A stretch of 64,000 nt of DNA from assembly GCF_001896135.2 (NCBI RefSeq), contig NZ_MPOH02000003.1:65653-129652 (forward strand), given 5' to 3'. Position numbers and translations under genes: made by a program. Of the stretch, positions 46,461-55,232 are shown piece after piece; within the stretch, counting starts at the first letter, position 1; each line of letters starts with the position of its first letter. The notes under the pieces are model-generated. The model was not told where the DNA came from and did not search any database. It worked only from the letters and a program-made list of their open reading frames with translations. This DNA comes from Streptomyces phaeoluteigriseus (GTDB lineage Bacteria; Actinomycetota; Actinomycetes; Streptomycetales; Streptomycetaceae).

Positions 46461-46856
46461 GTGTCGGAGGACGAGAGGCGGATCCGCGCGCTGATCACGC
46501 GCTGGGCCGACGCGGTGCACCGCGGCGACCTGGAGGCCGTCCTCGCCGACCACGCCGAGGACCTGCACCTGTACCACGTGACCCCGCCCCACGAGGGCCT
46601 GCGCGGCCTCGCCGCCTACCGGGCGCTCTGGCCGCCGTTCTTCGCGTGGCAGGCGCAGGGCGCGCTGTTCGAGATCGACGTCCTCGACGTCGCCTCCGGC
46701 CCGGAGGTCGCCTTCGCGCACGCCCTGCTGCGCTGCGGTACGCCCGAGGAACTGGCCGAGCGACCCACCCTGCGGCTGCGGCTGACGTTCGGCCTGCGCA
46801 AGCGGCGCGGCCGCTGGCTGATCACCCACGAGCACCACTCCTTCCCGCACGACTGA
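46461..46856 (+). CDS. SnoaL-like/NTF2-fold (DUF4440-like) protein
   Basis: This 131-residue NTF2-fold protein starts at GTG 46461 behind GGAGGA. N-terminal RIRALITRWADAVHRGDLEA is the signature helix pair of ketosteroid-isomerase-like proteins, followed by VLADHAEDLHLYHVTPPHEG and C-terminal strands ending WLITHEHHSFPHD. Such proteins bind small hydrophobic ligands or act as calcium/calmodulin-kinase-associated domains. Function is unknown here. It is divergent from the P-loop kinase and upstream of the HAD/GH65 pair by 67 bases. Confidence 0.8.
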   Translation: MSEDERRIRALITRWADAVHRGDLEAVLADHAEDLHLYHVTPPHEGLRGLAAYRALWPPFFAWQAQGALFEIDVLDVASGPEVAFAHALLRCGTPEELAERPTLRLRLTFGLRKRRGRWLITHEHHSFPHD

Positions 46857-46923
46857 CGCCGCGCCGCGGCGATGTGGCGCGCGCCACCCGGTGGGGAGCC
46901 CGCGTACGGGGAACGGGTCCTCC

Positions 46924-47667
46924 ATGACGACGACGCTCGGTCTCCCGGACACGATCCAGGCCTGCCTCTTCGACCTCGACGGGGTCGTCACCCGGACCGC
47001 CGTGGTGCACGCGGCGGCCTGGAAGGAGACGTTCGACGCCTTCCTGCGCGAACGCGACGGCGCGGGGTACCGGCCGTTCGACTCCTCCCACGACTACGAC
47101 GAGTACGTCGACGGCCGCCCGCGCGCCGACGGCGTCCGGACCTTCCTCGACTCCCGCGGCATCCATCTGCCCGAGGGCGGCCCCGACGACCCGCCGGACG
47201 CGGCGACGGTCCACGGGCTCGGCAACCGCAAGAACGAACTGCTGCTGGCGAAGATCCGCACCGACGGCGTCGAGGCCTACGACAGCACCCTGAGCTACCT
47301 GCGGGCCGTCCGCGCGCAGGGCCTGCGCACGGCGGTCGTCTCCTCCAGCGCCAACACCCGTGACGTACTGCGTTCGATCGGGGCCGAGGACCTGTTCGAG
47401 GTGCGCGTCGACGGCGTGGTGGCCGCCGAGCGCGGCCTGCCGGGCAAGCCGCACCCCGACACCTTCCTCGCCGCCGCCCGCGACCTCGGCGTCGCGCCGG
47501 ACCGGGCCGCCGTGTTCGAGGACGCGCTGGCCGGCATGGACGCGGGCCGCGCCGGGCACTTCGGGTACGTCGTGGGCGTTGACCGGGTGGGGCAGCGCGA
47601 CGCCCTGTACGCCCACGGCGCGGACGTCGTCGTCGAAGACCTGGCCGAACTGGGGGAACACGCGTGA
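46924..47667 (+). CDS. Beta-phosphoglucomutase-family HAD hydrolase
   Basis: This 247-residue HAD protein has the catalytic DxD motif CLFDLDGVVTRTAVVHAAAW, in which the second aspartate acts as acid/base. The cap domain has KNELLLAKI, motif II is RTAVVSSSANT, and the C-terminal motif is AVFEDALAGMDAG. The family converts beta-glucose-1-phosphate to glucose-6-phosphate. Its stop overlaps the GH65 start by four bases (GTGA), so the two are translationally coupled: GH65 phosphorolysis makes the glucose-1-phosphate this enzyme uses. ATG 46924. Confidence 0.9.
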   Translation: MTTTLGLPDTIQACLFDLDGVVTRTAVVHAAAWKETFDAFLRERDGAGYRPFDSSHDYDEYVDGRPRADGVRTFLDSRGIHLPEGGPDDPPDAATVHGLGNRKNELLLAKIRTDGVEAYDSTLSYLRAVRAQGLRTAVVSSSANTRDVLRSIGAEDLFEVRVDGVVAAERGLPGKPHPDTFLAAARDLGVAPDRAAVFEDALAGMDAGRAGHFGYVVGVDRVGQRDALYAHGADVVVEDLAELGEHA

Positions 47668-50009
47668 TCACCGACCGGTCCTATGCCGTCGAGCCGTGGT
47701 GCGTGCGCGAGACGCGCCTCAACCTGGACGTCCTCGCCCAGAGCGAGTCGGTGTTCGCCCTGTCCAACGGTCACATCGGCTGGCGCGGCAACCTCGACGA
47801 GGGCGAACCCCACGGCCTGCCCGGCACCTACCTCAACGGCGTGCACGAGCTGCACCCCCTGCCCTACGCGGAAGCGGGGTACGGCTATCCGGAGTCCGGT
47901 CAGACCGTCATCAACGTCACCAACGGCAAGATCCTGCGGCTGCTGGTCGACGACGAGCCGTTCGACCTGCGCTACGGCCGGCTCGTCTCCCACGAACGCG
48001 TCCTGGACCTGCGCCGCGGCGTCCTGGAGCGCACCTGCGAATGGACCTCGCCGGCCGGCTCGACGGTCCGGGTGCGCTCCACCCGGCTCGTCTCCCTCAC
48101 CCAGCGCGCCGTCGCCGCCATCGCCTACGAGGTGGAGGCCGTGGGCAGCCGCTCCCGCGTCGTCATCCAGTCCGAACTCGTCGCCAACGAGAGCCTGCCC
48201 GAACCCGACGCCGACCCGCGCGCCGCCCGCGCGCTGAAGTCGCCGCTGGAACCGGAGGAGGACGTCGCCGTCGGGCAGCGGCTGCGGCTCGTGCACCGCA
48301 CCCGGCGCAGCGGACTGCGCGTCGCCGTCGCGGCCGACCACACCGTCACAGGCCCCGAGCGCACCACCACCGGCAGCGAGAGCAATGTGGACGTGGCCCG
48401 CCTCACCGTCACCTCCGTGCTCGAGCCCGGCGAGACGCTCCGGGTGGAGAAGCTGGTCGCGCACGGCTGGTCCGGCGCCCGCTCCCGGCCGGCGATGAGC
48501 GACCAGGTGGAGGCGGCCCTCGCGGCGGCCGGACACAGCGGCTGGCAGGGCCTCCTCGACGACCAGCAGGCCTACCTCGACGACTTCTGGGCCGGCGCGG
48601 ACGTGGAGGTCGACGGCGACGAGGAGATCCAGCAGGCCGTCCGCTTCGCCCTGTTCCACGTCCTCCAGGCCGGCGCCCGCGCCGAGCGGCGCGCCATTCC
48701 CGCGAAGGGCCTCACCGGCTCCGGCTACGACGGCCACGCCTTCTGGGACACCGAGACCTTCGTCCTGCCCGTCCTCACCTACACCGCGCCCGGCGCCGTC
48801 GCCGAGGCCCTGCGCTGGCGACAGGGCACCCTGGACGCGGCCCGTGAGCGTGCCGCCCAGCTCGGACTGAGCGGCGCCGCGTTCCCCTGGCGCACCATCG
48901 AGGGCTCGGAAGGGTCGGCGTACTGGCCGGCCGGCACCGCCGCGTTCCACGTCAACGCGGACATCGCCGACGCCGTCGTCCGCTACGTCGCGGCGACCGG
49001 CGACACCGCCTTCGAGCGGGACACGGGCGTCGAGCTGCTGGTGGAGACCGCCCGCCTGTGGCGCTCCCTCGGCCACCACGACGCGCACGGCGTCTTCCAC
49101 ATCGACGGCGTCACCGGCCCCGACGAGTACAGCGCGGTCGCCGACGACAACACGTACACCAACCTGATGGCGCGGGCGAACTTCCTGTCCGCGGCCGCGG
49201 CGGTCGAGCGGCACCCGGAGGAGGCCGCCCGGCTCGGCGTCGACGAGGAGGAGTCCGCGGCCTGGCGGGACGCCGCCGCGGCGGTGCACATCCCGTACAA
49301 CGAGGAACTCGGCGTGCACGAACAGCACGCCGGCTTCACCCGCTACCAGCGCTGGGACTTCGACGGCACCCGCCCCGACCAGTACCCCCTGCTGCTGCAC
49401 TTCCCCTACTTCGACCTCTACCGCAAACAGGTCGTCAAACAGGCCGACCTGGTGCTGGCGATGTACACCTGCGGCGACTTCTTCGACGAGGAGCAGGTCG
49501 CCCGCAACTTCGCCTACTACGAGCCGCTCACCGTCCGCGACTCCTCCCTCTCGGCGTGCTGCCAGGCCGTCGTCGCCGCCCAGGTGGGCCATCTGCGGCT
49601 GGCCCACGCCTACACGGCCGAGGCCGCCCTGATGGACCTGGCCGACCTGGAGCAGAACACCCGCGACGGACTGCACATCGCCTCGCTGGCCGGCACCTGG
49701 ATGGCGCTGGTCGCCGGGTTCGGCGGGCTGCGCCGGGACGGTGACCAGACCCTGTACTTCTCGCCCCGCCTGCCGGAGGCGTTCAGCCGTCTCGCCTTCT
49801 CCCTCCAGTTCCTCGGCCGCCGCCTGCACGTGGAGGTCGGCCCCGACAAGGCCGCGTACACCCTGCTGTCGGGGCCTCCGCTGACGATCCATCACCATGG
49901 GACGCCGGTTCACCTCGACGGCGACGGACCCGCGGTGCGGCCCATCCCGACCACACCCGCGCGCCCCGAACCCGAGCAGCCGAGGCACCGGCCCCCCCAC
50001 GTCCGCTGA
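47664..50009 (+). CDS. GH65-family disaccharide phosphorylase (maltose/trehalose/kojibiose type)
   Basis: This complete 781-residue GH65 protein has an N-terminal beta-sandwich (LSNGHIGWRGNLDEGEPHGL), a linker, an alpha/alpha-barrel and a C-terminal Greek-key domain. Active-site stretches are GYDGHAFWDTETFVLPVLTY and TGPDEYSAVADDNTYTN, which carries the catalytic glutamate; QADLVLAMY contributes to the substrate pocket. GH65 enzymes split alpha-glucosides with phosphate, giving beta-glucose-1-phosphate and glucose. Specificity (maltose, trehalose, kojibiose or nigerose) cannot be read off here. It is coupled to the phosphoglucomutase gene in front and is cytosolic. Confidence 0.93.
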   Translation: MITDRSYAVEPWCVRETRLNLDVLAQSESVFALSNGHIGWRGNLDEGEPHGLPGTYLNGVHELHPLPYAEAGYGYPESGQTVINVTNGKILRLLVDDEPFDLRYGRLVSHERVLDLRRGVLERTCEWTSPAGSTVRVRSTRLVSLTQRAVAAIAYEVEAVGSRSRVVIQSELVANESLPEPDADPRAARALKSPLEPEEDVAVGQRLRLVHRTRRSGLRVAVAADHTVTGPERTTTGSESNVDVARLTVTSVLEPGETLRVEKLVAHGWSGARSRPAMSDQVEAALAAAGHSGWQGLLDDQQAYLDDFWAGADVEVDGDEEIQQAVRFALFHVLQAGARAERRAIPAKGLTGSGYDGHAFWDTETFVLPVLTYTAPGAVAEALRWRQGTLDAARERAAQLGLSGAAFPWRTIEGSEGSAYWPAGTAAFHVNADIADAVVRYVAATGDTAFERDTGVELLVETARLWRSLGHHDAHGVFHIDGVTGPDEYSAVADDNTYTNLMARANFLSAAAAVERHPEEAARLGVDEEESAAWRDAAAAVHIPYNEELGVHEQHAGFTRYQRWDFDGTRPDQYPLLLHFPYFDLYRKQVVKQADLVLAMYTCGDFFDEEQVARNFAYYEPLTVRDSSLSACCQAVVAAQVGHLRLAHAYTAEAALMDLADLEQNTRDGLHIASLAGTWMALVAGFGGLRRDGDQTLYFSPRLPEAFSRLAFSLQFLGRRLHVEVGPDKAAYTLLSGPPLTIHHHGTPVHLDGDGPAVRPIPTTPARPEPEQPRHRPPHVR

Positions 50010-50126
50010 CCACCGCGGGCACCCGCTCGCGCGGCTGGCCGTATATCACCCTGCGTACCCGGCCCACACACGTTAGTTTGGCCATGTTTTTCCGATTGAG
50101 GGCAAACCGCGGGCGAGGGGTGGAGC

Positions 50127-51623
50127 ATGGCCGACGGCTCGAACGCCACGCTCGTCGGTGCGCGGCGGGGCGCACCGGCGACCGTGCCCGGCGCACCCTG
50201 GCGGGCGCACGGCTCCTGGCTGCTCGCGGCAGTCGCGGCCGCCTTCACCGTGGCGCAACTCGTCCTCGTCGGGCCGGGCCTGGGCCTCGGCTGGGACGAG
50301 ACGGTGTACGTCAGCCAGATCTCCGCCCAGGCCCCGCCCGCCTTCTTCAGCGCGCCACGCGCCCGCGGTGTCTCCCTGCTGGTCGCGCCGGTCACGTCCT
50401 GGTCGACGTCGACCGAACTGCTGCGCGTCTACCTGGCCGTCCTGTCCGGCCTCGGCCTCTACCTGGCCCTGCGGGTGTGGCGCACCTTCTTCCCGCCCCG
50501 CGTCCTGGCCGCCGCGGGCGCCCTCTACGCCTCCCTGTGGGTGACGTTGTTCTACGGCCCGGCGGCCATGCCCAACCACTGGGTCGCGCTCGGCGCCCTG
50601 GTCTGCGTCGGCTGCTTCCTGCGGGTCCGCGCCGACGGGACCGACCGGGCGGCGCTGTGGGGCGTCGCGGCGGGTGCCGCCCTCATGGCCTGGATGCGCC
50701 CCACCGACGCCGTCTGGACCACCCTGCCCCTCCTCGTCCTGCTGGTCCCGGCCCGCGACGTCCGCCTGGCCCTCGCCCTCCTGGCGGGCCTCGCGACCGG
50801 CGGCGGCCAGTGGATCGTCGAGGCGTACCTCAACCACGGAGGCCTCGGCGAACGGCTCTCCGAGGCCTCCCGCATCCAGGGCGGTCTCGGCTGGAACCTC
50901 GCTGTCGACGACCAGTTGCGCAGCCTGGTGGGCCGGACGCTGTGCCGGCCCTGCACCGTCGAGACGCCCCACCCGGTGATCATGGCCTGGTGGTTCGCGC
51001 TGCCGCTGCTGGCCGTCGCGGGCCTCGCGGTGGCGGCCAGGGCCCGCCGCACCCGGCCCACGCTGGTGCCGCTGGCCTGCGCCGCCACGGCCGCCGTGCC
51101 GTACCTCTTCCTGATCGGCTACGCGGCCCCCCGCTTCCTGCTGCCCTTCTACGCGCTGCTCGCCCTCCCGGTCGCCGACGCGCTGTGCCACCTGGTGACC
51201 GCGCCGCGCGGCCGGCTGCGCCCGGCCGTCGCCGCGGTGGTCGCGCTCGGCCTCGCCGGACATCTGGCGGTGCAGTACGTCGTCCTGGACCGCACCGTGG
51301 ACCGCACCGCCGCCGACCGCCGTGCCTGGACCCGCACCGCCGCCGACCTGCACCGGCTCGGCGTACGCCCGCCCTGCCTGCTCACCGGCACGGAGGCCAT
51401 CCCCGTCGGGTACTACGCCGGCTGCTCCTCGGCCAACCCGCGCGGCCACAACGTCAACATCACCGAGGCGGGCATCCGGCGCACCGCCGGCCGCGTCCCG
51501 ACCGCCGCCCTCTCCCCGCCGGGCACACCACCGCCGCCGTACGCCCGCGGCTGGCGGACCCACCCGTCCGCCGGACTCGACCTGCACCTCGCGCCGTCAC
51601 CGCCCGGGGACGGGACGCGATGA
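50127..51623 (+). CDS. GT-C fold membrane glycosyltransferase (mannosyltransferase/PMT-like)
   Basis: This 498-residue polytopic membrane protein has about ten predicted helices. The first extracytoplasmic loop has the acidic motif GLGWDETVYVSQIS, as in GT39/GT83-type transferases using polyprenyl-phosphate sugars. A C-terminal soluble portion (PPCLLTGTEAIPVGYYAGCS) ends with a proline-rich tail. Its stop overlaps the next gene (ATGA), indicating a two-gene unit. Donor and acceptor are unknown; lipid- or protein-linked sugar at the outer face of the membrane is expected. ATG 50127. Confidence 0.8.
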   Translation: MADGSNATLVGARRGAPATVPGAPWRAHGSWLLAAVAAAFTVAQLVLVGPGLGLGWDETVYVSQISAQAPPAFFSAPRARGVSLLVAPVTSWSTSTELLRVYLAVLSGLGLYLALRVWRTFFPPRVLAAAGALYASLWVTLFYGPAAMPNHWVALGALVCVGCFLRVRADGTDRAALWGVAAGAALMAWMRPTDAVWTTLPLLVLLVPARDVRLALALLAGLATGGGQWIVEAYLNHGGLGERLSEASRIQGGLGWNLAVDDQLRSLVGRTLCRPCTVETPHPVIMAWWFALPLLAVAGLAVAARARRTRPTLVPLACAATAAVPYLFLIGYAAPRFLLPFYALLALPVADALCHLVTAPRGRLRPAVAAVVALGLAGHLAVQYVVLDRTVDRTAADRRAWTRTAADLHRLGVRPPCLLTGTEAIPVGYYAGCSSANPRGHNVNITEAGIRRTAGRVPTAALSPPGTPPPPYARGWRTHPSAGLDLHLAPSPPGDGTR

Positions 51624-52561
51624 CGTCCGAGCGGATCAGCGTCGGGGCCGGGCGCGGCAGCGGCACCTACTGGCGGACCGCGCTCACCCTCGCCGTGCTG
51701 GTCGCCGCCGTGTGGCTCGCCCACCGGCACTGGCCCGTGCTGCACACCGGAGCCGTGCGGCTCGCCGGGGCCGACCGGCGCTGGCTGCTCGCCGCTGCGG
51801 TGGCGGCGTCCGGGACCTGGCTGTGCGCGGCGGTCGCCCAGCAGGGCTCCGTCGTCCCACGACTGCCTCCGGGCCCGCTGGTGGCCGCGCAGTTCGCCGC
51901 GTCCGCCGCCAACCACCTGCTGCCGGCCGGCCTGGGCGCGGGCGCCGTCAACGTGCGCTTCCTGATGCGCCGCGGACTGACCGCCGGACACGCGGCGACC
52001 GCCGTCGCCGTCAAGGCCACGGCCGGCGCGGTGGCGCGCGTCGGCCTCCTCGCCGTGTTCGCCGCGGCCTGTCCGGGCCTGCTGCGGCTCCCGTCCGGCT
52101 GGGGCGGCTGGGCCGCCGTCGCGGCCGTGGCCGTCGGCGCGGTCCTGCTGGCGGCCGCCCGCCATCCCCGCTGCCGGGCCGCCCTGACGACCGTGTGGGC
52201 CGACGTCAAGGCCGTGCACGCCCTTCCGCGACGGGCCGTGGCCCTGTGGGGCGGCTCGCTGGCGTTCGCCGCGCTGCACGCGTGCGTGCTGATCTCCGTC
52301 ACCCGGGCCGTGGGACTGCCGCTGCCCGCGCCGGAGGTGGCGCTGCTCTATCTCGCCGCGAGCGGTGCCGCCGCCCTGCTGCCCACCCCGGGCGGCATCG
52401 GCTCCCTCGACGCGGCCCTCGGACTGGCCCTGGTCACGGCCGGAGCACCGGCCGAGGGGGCCGCCTCCGCCGTCCTCGGCTACCGCCTCTGGACGCTGTG
52501 GCTGCCGCTCCTGCCGGGCCTGCTGGTGCTCGGCGTCCTGGTGCGGCGCAGGTCCCTCTGA
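51620..52561 (+). CDS. UPF0104/AglD2-type integral membrane protein (flippase-like)
   Basis: This 313-residue membrane protein of the lysylphosphatidylglycerol synthase TM (UPF0104) family has about eight helices. Diagnostic stretches are ANHLLPAGLGAGAVNVRFLM, in an early loop, and ALLPTPGGIGSLDAALGLAL near the end. Relatives are thought to flip or assist lipid-linked sugars. It overlaps the glycosyltransferase gene by four bases, so the pair probably makes and exports one glycolipid or glycoprotein. ATG 51620. Confidence 0.82.
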   Translation: MTSERISVGAGRGSGTYWRTALTLAVLVAAVWLAHRHWPVLHTGAVRLAGADRRWLLAAAVAASGTWLCAAVAQQGSVVPRLPPGPLVAAQFAASAANHLLPAGLGAGAVNVRFLMRRGLTAGHAATAVAVKATAGAVARVGLLAVFAAACPGLLRLPSGWGGWAAVAAVAVGAVLLAAARHPRCRAALTTVWADVKAVHALPRRAVALWGGSLAFAALHACVLISVTRAVGLPLPAPEVALLYLAASGAAALLPTPGGIGSLDAALGLALVTAGAPAEGAASAVLGYRLWTLWLPLLPGLLVLGVLVRRRSL

Positions 52562-52636
52562 CCGGCCTCGCGTTTCCCGCGCGCCCGCACCTGGTAGGAC
52601 TCGAACGCAGCGGCCCGGCGGACGAGGGGGAGTGTC

Positions 52637-53490
52637 ATGACGGGGAACGACCACGGCGGGCGGCCGGGGGCGGAGTTCTTCACCCCCGGCACCGCGTCCT
52701 TCACCGAGTTCCTGGCGGCCCACCGCCCCGAACTGCTCAGCACCCGCGGCGTCCTCCCGCACGGCGTACGTGCCGCGCCCGGCCAGGTCCCGCACGGCAC
52801 CACCGTGCTGGCCCTCACCTTCCGCGACGGCGTCCTGATCGCCGGTGACCGCCGGGCCACCATGGGCAACGTCATCGCCCAGCGCGACCTGGAGAAGGTG
52901 CACCCGGCCGACGACCACACGGCCGTCGCCTTCGCCGGCACCGTAGGACTCGCGCTGGACCTGGTGAAGCTCTACCAGGTCGAGCTGGCGCACTTCGAGA
53001 AGATCGAGGGCACGGCGATGACCCTCGACGCGAAGGCGCGCCGCCTGGCCGCCATGATCCGCGGGAACCTCGGCCAGGCCATGCAGGGCCTCGCCGTGGT
53101 CCCGCTCCTCACGGGCTACGACGCCTCGGCGCCCGAGGGCCGCAGGGGCCGCATCTTCAGCTACGACGTCGTGGGCGGCCTCTACGAGAAGCGGGACTTC
53201 CACGCGGAGGGCTCCGGATCGCCTTACGCCGGGGGCGCGTTGAAGAAGCTGTTCCGGCCGGGCATGGACCGGCGCGAGGCCGCGCTGGCCGCCCTCCAGG
53301 CGCTGTACGACGCGGCCGACGACGATTCCGCCACCGGCGGCCCGGACCTCAACCGCCGGATCTTCCCCCTCGTGTCGGTCATCACGGGGACGGCTTCGAG
53401 CGCCTCCCCGAGTCGGAGACCGCCGCGCTGAGCCACGAGATGGTCGAGCGGCGGCGGAGCCTGCCGGACGGCCCCCGCACGACCCCCTGA
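52637..53490 (+). CDS. Second-copy proteasome beta subunit (PrcB-like), frameshifted near the C-terminus
   Basis: This 20S proteasome beta subunit has an autocleaved propeptide (1-54) ending VPHG and Thr55 as the predicted catalytic N-terminus (TTVLALTFRDGVLIAGDRRA). TMGNVIAQRDLEKV, MQGLAVVPLLTGYD and ALYDAADDDSATGGPDL match actinobacterial PrcB closely. The frame shifts near 53389 after VSVITG; adding one base gives DGFERLPESETAALSHEM and a stop at 53490, 284 residues in all. No prcA, dop or mpa/ARC is adjacent. In Streptomyces the main prcBA lies with those genes, so this is probably a paralogue with another specificity or regulation. Confidence 0.88.
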
Positions 53491-53499
53491 CCGGGTCCC

Positions 53500-54228
53500 T
53501 CAGACCGTGACGGGCACCTCCAAGACGCCGCCCCGGCCGTCCGGCTCCACCCGGTACACACGGGCGGTGGCCGTCCGGCCGGCCGTCTCCGTCAGCGTGC
53601 CCTCCGTGAACAGGGCGCCGACGCCGTCGTCCAGGGCCCAGCCGGCGGGCAGGGTGCCCGAGGCCACCGCCCGGCGGTAGGAGGGGCGGCGGCCCGGCTC
53701 GCCGTCGTAGTGCGGGCAGACCGACCCGGGCAGCAGCCCCAGGCCGTCGGGGAGATGGGTCAGCGGGCCGAAGGAGTCGGTGTGGGAGCCCTGCGCCCAG
53801 CAGTTGGCGCCGGCGCTGATCCCGCAGAGCAGCGTGCCACGGTGGTAGGCCTCGGTGAGCAGCCGGTCCACGCCGTGCGCGCGCCACACCACCAGCAGGT
53901 TCGCCGTGTTGCCCCCGCCCACGTAGACGACGTCCTGCGCCAGGAGGAACGCGCGCAGGGACGCGTCGTCCGCCTCGCGGCGGAACAGACGCAGGACGGA
54001 CGGCTCGCAGTCGAGCGCGCCGAACGCCGTCAGGAACCGGTCGACGTACCCCTCGGCGTCGCCGCTCGCCGTCGGCACGAAGCAGACCTTGGGGCGGGCG
54101 GCGCGGGCGTGCCCCAGCACCCACGTGTCGAGAACCGCGTCGGCGTCCGTGGAGAAACCGCCCCCGAGGAGGGCGATCCGGCGGGGGCCGCCAGGCATGC
54201 CGGAAACCTGTGCGTCGTAACGGGACAT
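53500..54228 (-). CDS. Peptidase family S51 (dipeptidase E/cyanophycinase-like)
   Basis: This 242-residue cytosolic peptidase starts at ATG 54228, or possibly at the downstream methionine of MPGGPRR. It has RRIALLGGGFSTDADAVLDT, RPKVCFVPTASGD and QDVVYVGGGNTANLLVVWRA. The nucleophile Ser138 is in LLCGISAGANCWAQG, as in S51 peptidases. Family members hydrolyse Asp-X dipeptides or cyanophycin. It is convergent with the proteasome gene, whose repaired stop is nine bases away, so termination signals must overlap the coding ends. Confidence 0.87.
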   Translation of the reverse strand: MSRYDAQVSGMPGGPRRIALLGGGFSTDADAVLDTWVLGHARAARPKVCFVPTASGDAEGYVDRFLTAFGALDCEPSVLRLFRREADDASLRAFLLAQDVVYVGGGNTANLLVVWRAHGVDRLLTEAYHRGTLLCGISAGANCWAQGSHTDSFGPLTHLPDGLGLLPGSVCPHYDGEPGRRPSYRRAVASGTLPAGWALDDGVGALFTEGTLTETAGRTATARVYRVEPDGRGGVLEVPVTV

Positions 54229-54260
54229 GGCCCATTGTGGTTCGCGGCACGCGGAGTCGC

Positions 54261-55220
54261 TCAAGGAAGCGACGCCCACTGCGTGCGTCGGCGCACGATC
54301 TGCCGCACCGGGTCCCCCGTGTACGACCACGGGGTGCGGGTGAAGCGGCGGCCCAGCATCCGCAGCAGCGGGGCCGCCACCTCCTCCGCGCCCGCCATAC
54401 AGGCCGCGTGCGTCAGGTAGTTGACGTCGCGCAGCTCGCCGGGGGCCACCTCGGAACCGGCGCGGCCCAGGATCCAGCGTTCCCAGGTGCGGCGGACGTC
54501 CCCGAGGGCGCCCTCGTGGTTCCAGTGCCGGCCGGGACCGACCGACGTGGAGCTGTCGCCCGCCGTGTCGAGGGCGTACCGGTACTCCTCCACGCGGGCG
54601 TACTGCACCAGCACCGGCAGCGGGCAGCCCGCCGGGGCCGCCCCCGCCGCGTCCCGTGCGAAGTCGTACATCAGGCCGTGCGTGCCGTGCCAGCGCGCCG
54701 AGTAGTAGTGCAGCACCTGAACGTGGCCCTCCATGCTGTGCGGGTCGCGCCGGTGCAACTCGTCCCACCAGCGGGCCAGTTCCCGCCGTCGTACGCCCGA
54801 CGGGTACAGCCGCGCCACCGAGATCAGCGAGATCCACGGCGTCGGGTCCTCCGGACAGGCCTCGGCCGCGGCGAGGCAGGCCCGCACCGCGGCGTCCACC
54901 CGGTGCGGGCCGATCGGCACCCCCCGGCCCGCCGCGATGGCCACGTTGAACGCGCGGGTGGTCTCGGTGGCCGCGCGCAGCACCAGCGCGTCCGCGCTGT
55001 GCGGCTCGGCCGCCAGCCAGGTCTCCACCGTGGAACTGCCCGCGCAGGCCTGTGCGAGCGACCGCACCCGGTGCCCGCGGGCCGTCCGGTCGGGGCCGGT
55101 CGCCCGCAGGAGTTCCCGCAGGCCCTGCCAGCGTCCGATGACGATGTCCTGCCGGGCGGAGGAGAGGGCCGTGTCCCCGCAGTCGGGGTCGAAGTCGGGA
55201 GCGAAGCGGTCCCGCGCCAT
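54261..55220 (-). CDS. Hypothetical TPR-like helical protein, 319 residues
   Basis: This soluble, mostly helical protein has no named family. It includes SADALVLRAATETTRAFNVA, RVDAAVRACLAAAEACPEDP, HSMEGHVQVLHYYSARWHGT and DVNYLTHAACMAGAEEVAAP. The spacing of alanine-rich helix pairs looks like a TPR-type solenoid. ATG 55220 starts 12 bases after the APC transporter stop on the same strand, so the two are likely co-transcribed and the peptidase gene may join them. Function is unknown. Confidence 0.7.
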   Translation of the reverse strand: MARDRFAPDFDPDCGDTALSSARQDIVIGRWQGLRELLRATGPDRTARGHRVRSLAQACAGSSTVETWLAAEPHSADALVLRAATETTRAFNVAIAAGRGVPIGPHRVDAAVRACLAAAEACPEDPTPWISLISVARLYPSGVRRRELARWWDELHRRDPHSMEGHVQVLHYYSARWHGTHGLMYDFARDAAGAAPAGCPLPVLVQYARVEEYRYALDTAGDSSTSVGPGRHWNHEGALGDVRRTWERWILGRAGSEVAPGELRDVNYLTHAACMAGAEEVAAPLLRMLGRRFTRTPWSYTGDPVRQIVRRRTQWASLP

Positions 55221-55232
55221 CGGGTCCCCCCT

